From Candidatus Pygmaiobacter gallistercoris (GTDB lineage: Bacteria > Bacillota > Clostridia > Oscillospirales > Ruminococcaceae), in assembly GCA_019113125.1 (NCBI GenBank), contig DXIA01000022.1:1-6731 (forward strand): 6,731 nt of DNA, in the 5' to 3' direction. Under the pieces are notes generated by a model. It was not told where the DNA came from. It saw only the letters and a program-made list of their open reading frames with translations, and did no database searches. Position numbers and translations under genes: made by a program. This document shows positions 1-4,163 of this stretch, piece after piece; positions within the stretch are counted from its first letter, which is position 1; every line of letters starts with the position of its first letter.

Positions 1-1261
1 GTGGGTCGAGCAGTCCGGTCGGTCGGATGATCTGCTCGGCGATCTGGACCGAGTGCTCCCGCTCATAGGCGCCGGGGGTCGCGCTGACATAGATGATCTG
101 GTTGAGCTTGCTCTGGAACTCATCGAAGGTCAGCGGCCGGTTGTCGTAGGCCGAAGGCAGCCGGAACCCGTAGTCGACCAGGCTCTTTTTGCGGGCGTGG
201 TCCCCGCCGTACATTGCCCGCAGCTGGGGCAGCATGACATGGCTCTCATCCACGAAGAGCAAAAAATCGTCTGGAAAATAGTCCAGCAGTGTGCAGGGCA
301 CACTGCCCGGCGCGCGGCGGGAGAGCACCCGCGAGTAGTTCTCGATCCCCTTGCAGGTGCCCACCTCCTGCAGCATCTCGATGTCGTACATCGTGCGCTG
401 GGCGATCCGCTGGGCCTCGATCAGCTTGCCCTGCTCGGTAAAGAGCTTGACCTGCTCGGTCATCTCGTTCTGGATGTCCCGGATGGCCTCCTGCATCTTC
501 TCCTTCGGCACGATATAGTGGCTGGCCGGAAAGATCGCGACGTGCTTGACGATCGCCCGCCGCTCACCGGTGAGGGCGGTCACCTCGCTGATCCGGTCGA
601 TCTCATCCCCGAAGAACTCGACCCGGATCGCAGCATCCTCCGCATAGGCGAGGTTGATCTCGACGATATCCCCCCGCACCCGGAACTTGTTGCGGGTGAA
701 GTTGATGTCGTTGCGCTCGTACTGCAGATCCACCAGCCGGCTGAGCAGCTCGTCCCGTTTCATCTGCATGCCGGGACGCAGCGAGATAACCATATTGCGG
801 TAGTCGATCGGGTCGCCCAGCGAGTAGATGCAGGAGACGCTGGCGACGATGATGACGTCCCGCCGCTCCGAGAGGGCTGCGGTGGCGGAATGGCGCAGCC
901 GGTCGATCTCCTCGTTGATCGCGCTGTCCTTTTCAATATAGGTGTCGGTCGAGGGAATATAGGCCTCCGGCTGGTAGTAATCGTAGTAGGAGACAAAATA
1001 CTCCACCGCATTTTCCGGGAAAAACTCCCGGAACTCGGTGCAGAGCTGGGCGGCAAGCGTCTTGTTGTGGGCGAGCACCAGCGTGGGGCGGTTCAGATTC
1101 TGGATGATATTCGCCATTGTAAAGGTCTTGCCGCTGCCGGTGACCCCCAGCATCGTCTGTTCCCGATACCCCTTGCGCACCCCGTCGGTCAGCTTGGCGA
1201 TCGCCTCGGGCTGATCACCGGTCGGCTGATAGGGCGCTACCAACTTAAACTGATCCTTCAT
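1..1261 (-). CDS. uvrB: UvrABC excinuclease subunit B, N-terminal 420 residues (cut by window edge)
   Basis: UvrB is the DNA-binding, damage-verifying ATPase of nucleotide excision repair. UvrA loads it onto damaged DNA and it then recruits UvrC for incision. Translating the minus strand from ATG at 1261 gives an uninterrupted frame to the window edge. It starts [20 protein letters not shown]. The Walker A motif GVTGSGKT is at residues 39-46. The damage-probing beta-hairpin region, rich in Tyr ([20 protein letters not shown]), is at about 91-110. The Walker B/DESH box (FVDESH) is at 336-341 and helicase motif III (YVSATPG) at 391-397. The last readable residues are RPTGLLDP. The remaining third of a roughly 660-residue protein (later helicase motifs, C-terminal UvrC-binding region) lies off the left edge. 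An AGAGGA ribosome site (1274-1269) lies 7 bases before the ATG. The gene starts 25 bases after the radC stop, so it is probably co-transcribed with radC. Every visible family motif is intact, so the identification is near certain. Confidence 0.98.
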   Translation of the reverse strand, partial: MKDQFKLVAPYQPTGDQPEAIAKLTDGVRKGYREQTMLGVTGSGKTFTMANIIQNLNRPTLVLAHNKTLAAQLCTEFREFFPENAVEYFVSYYDYYQPEAYIPSTDTYIEKDSAINEEIDRLRHSATAALSERRDVIIVASVSCIYSLGDPIDYRNMVISLRPGMQMKRDELLSRLVDLQYERNDINFTRNKFRVRGDIVEINLAYAEDAAIRVEFFGDEIDRISEVTALTGERRAIVKHVAIFPASHYIVPKEKMQEAIRDIQNEMTEQVKLFTEQGKLIEAQRIAQRTMYDIEMLQEVGTCKGIENYSRVLSRRAPGSVPCTLLDYFPDDFLLFVDESHVMLPQLRAMYGGDHARKKSLVDYGFRLPSAYDNRPLTFDEFQSKLNQIIYVSATPGAYEREHSVQIAEQIIRPTGLLDP

Positions 1262-1286
1262 TGTCTGTTCCTCTTATCCTTTGCTA

Positions 1287-1970
1287 TTACACCATCGCGT
1301 CCAGCATGCCGCTGTCCCGCATCGAGATAAAGTCGTTGTCCGACACAATAATATGATCCAGCAGCTGGACATTCAGCTCATCCAGCACCGTTGCCAGCCG
1401 CCGGGTGGTCATCTTGTCCTCCCGCGAGGGCAGCGCGATCCCACCGGGGTGGTTGTGCGCGAGGATGACCGCAGTGGCATTGACGTTGACCACCTCGCTG
1501 ATGATCTTCTTGACCACGATCGGGACCATGTTGACGGTGCCCTCAAACAGCTTGGTGCAGCGCAGCACCTTGCGCTTGTCGTCGAGCAGCAGCGCGTAGA
1601 CCTCCTCGTTGCGGCTGCCGACAAACTTCGGGACGAGAAACTCCCCCGCGAGGTTGGTCGAGCTGATGACGGTGCCGACCTTGTTCTTGTCGTCGGCGTA
1701 GTACTTGGTACAGGCAGCCACCAGCTTGATCAGGCAGGCAGACATCGGCCCGATCCCCTCCACCTGGCACAGCGCCTCATACGGCGCGTCGAGCACGCCG
1801 GAAAAGCTGCCGAACCGGTCGAGCAGATGGTGGGCGATCTCGTTGGTGTCCCGCCGACGGTGGGAGAAAAAGAGCAGTAATTCCAGCACATTGATCGGCT
1901 CAAAGCCGGAGAGCCCCTGCTGGAGGAACCGGTTGCGCAGCCGCTCGCGATGTCCATCGTGTATTCCCAA
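1287..1970 (-). CDS. radC: RadC family JAMM/MPN-domain protein
   Basis: RadC-family proteins carry an N-terminal helix-hairpin-helix region and a C-terminal JAB1/MPN (JAMM) metal-binding fold. A repair role was once proposed but is not firmly established, so the biochemical function remains unsettled. Counting from the TTG at 1970, an HhH-like segment (VEGIG) is at about 70-74. The JAMM signature is complete: a Glu in NEEVY (about 122-123), then HNHPGG with metal-ligand His 172 and 174, and Asp 185 exactly ten residues later. The protein is 227 residues, normal for the family. No ATG is usable. The frame is closed upstream by TAG at 1997-1995, leaving TTG 1985, GTG 1979 and TTG 1970. I chose TTG 1970 because GGGGGTG lies 8 bases before it, whereas 1985 has no good ribosome site. 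An upstream start would add five residues. The gene ends in TAA, with uvrB close behind in the same direction. Confidence 0.93.
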   Translation of the reverse strand: MGIHDGHRERLRNRFLQQGLSGFEPINVLELLLFFSHRRRDTNEIAHHLLDRFGSFSGVLDAPYEALCQVEGIGPMSACLIKLVAACTKYYADDKNKVGTVISSTNLAGEFLVPKFVGSRNEEVYALLLDDKRKVLRCTKLFEGTVNMVPIVVKKIISEVVNVNATAVILAHNHPGGIALPSREDKMTTRRLATVLDELNVQLLDHIIVSDNDFISMRDSGMLDAMV

Positions 1971-1972
1971 AA

Positions 1973-2001
1973 TTGACACCCCCAAAAAACTGCTCTATAC
2001 T
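1973..2001 (+). promoter_or_regulatory. Sigma-A/70 promoter for the pseudouridine synthase gene
   Basis: A perfect -35 box TTGACA (1973-1978) and a near-perfect -10 box TATACT (1996-2001) are separated by exactly 17 bases. Transcription would start near 2008 and give a leader of about 125 bases before the TTG start at 2134. The -35 box overlaps the start region of radC on the other strand, so radC translation signals and this promoter share the same bases. Confidence 0.82.
1977..1983 (-). promoter_or_regulatory. Ribosome binding site that decides the radC start
   Basis: The minus strand reads GGGGGTG here. It matches the anti-SD complement GGAGGTG with one G:U wobble. The GGGGG core ends 8 bases before TTG at 1970, the same spacing as for the neighbouring pseudouridine synthase. 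The alternative TTG at 1985 overlaps this motif and is preceded by GTATAGAGCAGTTTT, which has no good SD. Confidence 0.6.
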
Positions 2002-2011
2002 GTTCTTGGTC

Positions 2012-2038
2012 CGGTTTTGGCCCTTTATGCCAGAACCG
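2012..2038. repeat. 27-bp inverted repeat between opposing promoters (possible operator or leader hairpin)
   Basis: The arms CGGTTTTGGC (2012-2021) and GCCAGAACCG (2029-2038) flank a 7-base centre. In plus-strand RNA all ten positions pair, one as a G:U wobble. In minus-strand RNA that pair becomes C/A, so the fold is weaker. The dyad centre (2025) falls midway between the plus-strand -10 box (1996-2001) and the minus-strand -10 box (2050-2055). It would lie just inside the 5' end of both transcripts. It could be an operator acting on both promoters, an RNA hairpin, or both. The sequence alone does not say which. Confidence 0.55.
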
Positions 2039-2049
2039 TGCAGTTTACT

Positions 2050-2078
2050 ATTATACACGAAAAAAGTCCAATATAAAA
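2050..2078 (-). promoter_or_regulatory. Putative promoter for radC-uvrB, with perfect -10 and weak -35
   Basis: The minus strand carries a perfect -10 hexamer TATAAT (2055-2050). At 17-base spacing the -35 position reads TTTTAT (2078-2073), a poor match to TTGACA, so the promoter would be weak or need an activator. Predicted transcription starts near 2043 and runs leftwards into radC. It is the best minus-strand candidate between the pseudouridine synthase and radC. Confidence 0.5.
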
Positions 2079-2119
2079 GGGCCGGCCTTTTTTGCGGCCA
2101 AAAGATTTTGTTTTCTTGC

Positions 2120-2125
2120 AGGAGG
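2120..2125 (+). promoter_or_regulatory. Ribosome binding site fixing a TTG start for the pseudouridine synthase
   Basis: A consensus AGGAGG stands 8 bases before TTG at 2134. The frame is open further upstream, to another TTG at 2092, but that codon has no SD. Starting there would add 14 residues unlike the family N-terminus. Confidence 0.85.
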
Positions 2126-2133
2126 TCATCGAG

Positions 2134-3096
2134 TTGAAACAGTTTACCGCCGGCCCCAACGAGACGGGGGTGCGCCTTTCCCGGTTTGTCCAAAAGGTCA
2201 CCAGCAACCTCCCCTCCTCGCTGCTGCACAAGAGTTTCCGCAACCGCCGGATCAAGGTTAACGGCAAACGCGCGGCGGAGGATTACCGGCTCTGCGAGGG
2301 GGATCTGATCGAGCTCTACCTCAATGATGAGTTTTTCCCCGCCCCACAGCCCGAAAAAAAGCACCCCCACAGCGGCCACCGCCGGCTCAAGGTCGTCTAT
2401 GAGGATAACAACATCGCGCTGCTCTACAAGCCGGTGCACATCCTCTGCCACTCGGATCGGACCCAGGACGCGAACCTTGTGGACTGGTTTGTCGACTACC
2501 TGATCGAGAAGGGAGAATACAAGCCCGCCGGGGGCAGCCCGTTTCGGCCGGCGCTCTGCAACCGGCTCGACCGAGGCACCGAGGGGATCGTCCTCGCGGC
2601 CAAGACCTACACCGCGCTGCGGGACGCGACGGCGCTGGTGCGGGAGGATCTGCTGACCAAAAAATATCTCTGTATCGTCAAGGGCTGCCCGCCCGAGGGG
2701 GTGCACACCGCCTACCTCTTCAAGGAAGAGGCAAAGAATCGGGTGCGGATCTTCCGCCGCCCGTCCGAGGGCCGCAAGGAGATCGTCACCGGGGTTCACC
2801 TGCTCGAGAACAAAGCGGGCCTCTCCCTCTGCGAGGTCACCCTCTTCACCGGGCGCACCCACCAGATCCGCGCCCATCTCGCCTTTCTCGGCAGCCCGCT
2901 GCTCGGGGACCGCAAGTACGGCGATGAGGCGCTGAATGCGCTCTATCCAAAGCAGCGGGATCAGCTGCTCTGCGCCGTCTCTCTTGGCTTTTCGAAAGAG
3001 ATTTCGCCGGAAAATAGCCTCGCCTATCTCGCTGGAAAGCAATTTACCCTTACAGAATCTTCGGTGGCCCACTTCTGGAATGAAACAATCCGATAA
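2134..3096 (+). CDS. RluA-family pseudouridine synthase with S4 domain (RluC/RluD-like)
   Basis: Enzymes of this family isomerise specific uridines to pseudouridine in rRNA or tRNA, and the RluC/RluD branch acts on 23S rRNA. The 320-residue product, numbered from TTG 2134, begins MKQFTAGPNETGVRLSRFVQ. It has an S4 RNA-binding domain at about 14-63 (RLSRFVQ through KVNGKRA to DLIELYL), then the catalytic domain. The catalytic motif is RLDRGTEG with the nucleophilic Asp at 146. It resembles the usual RLDxxTSG but has Glu in place of Ser. The second family signature, TGRTHQIRAHL through LLGDRKYG, is at 239-263. Length and domain order are normal. The gene stands alone on the plus strand between convergent udp and divergent radC. 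It has its own promoter at 1973-2001 and terminator at 3098-3130. The RNA target cannot be read from the sequence, so I give no gene symbol. Confidence 0.93.
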   Translation: MKQFTAGPNETGVRLSRFVQKVTSNLPSSLLHKSFRNRRIKVNGKRAAEDYRLCEGDLIELYLNDEFFPAPQPEKKHPHSGHRRLKVVYEDNNIALLYKPVHILCHSDRTQDANLVDWFVDYLIEKGEYKPAGGSPFRPALCNRLDRGTEGIVLAAKTYTALRDATALVREDLLTKKYLCIVKGCPPEGVHTAYLFKEEAKNRVRIFRRPSEGRKEIVTGVHLLENKAGLSLCEVTLFTGRTHQIRAHLAFLGSPLLGDRKYGDEALNALYPKQRDQLLCAVSLGFSKEISPENSLAYLAGKQFTLTESSVAHFWNETIR

Positions 3097-3097
3097 C

Positions 3098-3130
3098 AAA
3101 AAAAGATCCTGAGAAATCAGGATCTTTTTT
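3098..3130. terminator. Bidirectional intrinsic terminator, pseudouridine synthase / udp
   Basis: The perfect stem GATCCTGA (3105-3112) and TCAGGATC (3117-3124) closes a GAAA tetraloop. It is flanked by seven A on the left and six T on the right. The plus-strand reading lies just after the TAA at 3094-3096. The minus-strand reading follows the udp stop (3150-3148) by about 17 bases. The two convergent genes therefore share it. Confidence 0.93.
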
Positions 3131-3147
3131 CATTGATTTTGGGGATT

Positions 3148-3948
3148 TCAGCCGTTCTTCGCCTGATCCAGCTCGTACAACCGCTTGATCGCCTCGCAGC
3201 CGAGCAGCGAGAGAGTCTTGATATTGTCTTCGCTGTGGTCGAGCGCCTTCTCCGGCTCATAATTCCCCTCGTCTTCCTGCGATTTGATGATGTTATCAAG
3301 GGTGACCGCCATCGCGCCGCCGCGCAGGCCCCAGATCCGGGTGAGCACCAGTACAATGCTGGTCTCCATCTCACCGCCGAGGACATTCAGCCGCTTGAGG
3401 TCGGGGTAGAACTCCTTCCAGCGAGACTGCCAGAATCCATTGAAAGAACTGCCGGGTTCAGGGTAGTTTGCATAGAAGGTATCCTGGGTGCGGGTGGTAC
3501 CGACATAGTAGGTCTTGTTCATCCCCTTGGCCGCATCGATTCAGGCCTGAACCACTTCGTGGTTCGCCACCGCCGGGAAGGGGCCAGGCGCATAGTGATA
3601 CGAGGTGCCGTCATACCGGCAGGCGGAGTCGAAGATCTGGATATCGCCCGGGTGGACATGATCCTGGAAGGTTCCGCAGGTGCCGATCCGGATAAAGTTT
3701 TTCACGCCGCAGCGGGCGAGCTCCTCCATCGCGATCGCGGTCGAGGGGCAGCCCATGCCGGTGCTGGTGCAGGAAATCGGCACCCCCTTGTAGACACCGG
3801 TATAGGTGACATGCTCTCTGCTATCCGCGACAAAATGTGCCTCATCCCAGAAACTGGCCACAATCGGAACCCGTTTGGGATCCCCGGGAAGGAGGACATA
3901 GGGGGCCACATCTCCTTCCTTGATCTTCAGATGATACTGTAACGACAT
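3148..3948 (-). pseudogene. udp: Uridine phosphorylase-like nucleoside phosphorylase interrupted by one in-frame TGA
   Basis: Nucleoside phosphorylases of the PNP/UDP family cleave a nucleoside with phosphate to give the base and pentose-1-phosphate, in cytoplasmic salvage. From ATG 3948 (SD AAAGGAGG at 3963-3956, 7-base spacing) the frame gives MSLQYHLKIKEGDVAPYVLL. The phosphate-binding GDPKR is at 22-26 and RIGTCG at 87-92. An FPAVA segment (124-128) follows, then a TGA stop at 3543-3541 (codon 136). The same frame continues at once with IDAAKG and then MNKTYYVG, and runs 130 codons to TGA at 3150-3148. The downstream part keeps the ribose/base-site EMETS (193-197) and a QSR triplet (174-176) like the QxR of uridine phosphorylases, which favours uridine as substrate. 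The full frame of 266 codons is about the family length. E. coli Udp has Leu at the interrupted position. ATG 3522 has AAGGGG directly abutting it, so independent translation of the second half looks poor. The interruption may be a recent mutation, a sequence error or, less likely, recoding. Confidence 0.85.
3540..3551. repeat. Perfect 12-bp palindrome containing the udp internal stop
   Basis: TTCAGGCCTGAA is its own reverse complement. On the coding (minus) strand its last bases supply the TGA at 3543-3541 that breaks the udp frame. Nothing else in the gene requires a palindrome at this point. Confidence 0.9.
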
Positions 3949-3974
3949 CGTTTTTCCTCCTTTGAAACTCAGAA

Positions 3975-3997
3975 TGGCGGACTAAAAAAGTCCGCCA
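3975..3997 (-). promoter_or_regulatory. Hairpin 2 in the udp leader, next to the ribosome binding site
   Basis: A perfect 9-bp inverted repeat, TGGCGGACT (3975-3983) and AGTCCGCCA (3989-3997), has a 5-base loop that reads TTTTT in the udp transcript. It ends 11 bases before the AAAGGAGG ribosome site. No T-tract follows it in the direction of udp, so it does not look like a terminator. It could be an operator, an mRNA-stabilising hairpin or a translation-control element. Confidence 0.6.
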
Positions 3998-4004
3998 AAG
4001 TAAG

Positions 4005-4029
4005 AAGACCGGTAATCAAAACCGGTCTT
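4005..4029 (-). promoter_or_regulatory. Hairpin 1 at the predicted 5' end of the udp transcript
   Basis: A perfect 9-bp inverted repeat, AAGACCGGT (4005-4013) and ACCGGTCTT (4021-4029), has a 7-base loop. It would begin only about four bases into the transcript from the promoter at 4040-4068. On the minus strand it is followed by CTTACTTTGG, a poor T-tract, so it is at best a weak terminator. The position suggests an operator or a 5' stabilising stem. Confidence 0.6.
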
Positions 4030-4039
4030 GTGTATTCCT

Positions 4040-4068
4040 ATCATAGCTGTTTCGTTTCAATTTGTAAA
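4040..4068 (-). promoter_or_regulatory. Sigma-A/70 promoter for udp
   Basis: On the minus strand, TTTACA (4068-4063) and TATGAT (4045-4040) are each one base from consensus, with exactly 17 bases between them. A-rich sequence lies upstream. The predicted start near 4033 gives a leader of about 85 bases with two hairpins before the udp ATG at 3948. Confidence 0.8.
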
Positions 4069-4120
4069 GGGATTTTGCACTTTTTTCTGAACTGTTTCCC
4101 ATCATTTTTCTGCAGCAGCG

Positions 4121-4156
4121 AACAAAAACAGCCGCGGGGCTGCTTTGCCCCGCGGC
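4121..4156 (-). terminator. Intrinsic terminator of polC
   Basis: Eight bases beyond the polC TAA the minus strand forms a perfect 10-bp GC-rich stem, GCCGCGGGGC and GCCCCGCGGC, with a 6-base loop. It is followed by TGTTTTTGTT (4130-4121). It separates polC from the udp promoter. Confidence 0.9.
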
Positions 4157-4163
4157 CTGTCGT

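Noticed and set aside
53..1330. Long plus-strand open frame of 425 codons opposite uvrB
   Set aside because: It is antisense to an intact uvrB frame with all family motifs. Its product is low-complexity in L, D, V and H, as expected for the complement of GC-rich codons, and it runs past the uvrB start into radC.
2075..2093. Terminator-like element in the pseudouridine synthase leader
   Set aside because: AAAAGG and CCTTTT can pair around GCCGG and a T-run follows, but the stem has only six pairs, four of them A:T. No convincing competing antiterminator is seen, so I do not call an attenuator.
1986..2133. LexA/SOS box controlling radC-uvrB
   Set aside because: GTTC (2002-2005) and GAAC (2033-2036) occur, but in the wrong order and spacing for the Gram-positive box GAAC-N4-GTTC. 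No matching site is present.
1900..3099. Minus-strand open frame of 399 codons opposite the pseudouridine synthase
   Set aside because: It is a shadow of a well-supported RluA-family gene, overlaps the terminator start and the promoter region, and has no recognisable domain.
3148..3522. C-terminal half of udp as an independent gene
   Set aside because: It lacks the phosphate-binding N-terminal half of the fold, its ATG has no properly spaced SD, and it is in the same frame as the upstream part. It is better read as one interrupted gene.
3133..3942. Plus-strand open frame of 269 codons opposite udp
   Set aside because: It is tempting because it stays open where udp is broken, but its sequence is typical antisense composition, its start lies in the shared terminator region, and the udp strand holds the conserved motifs.
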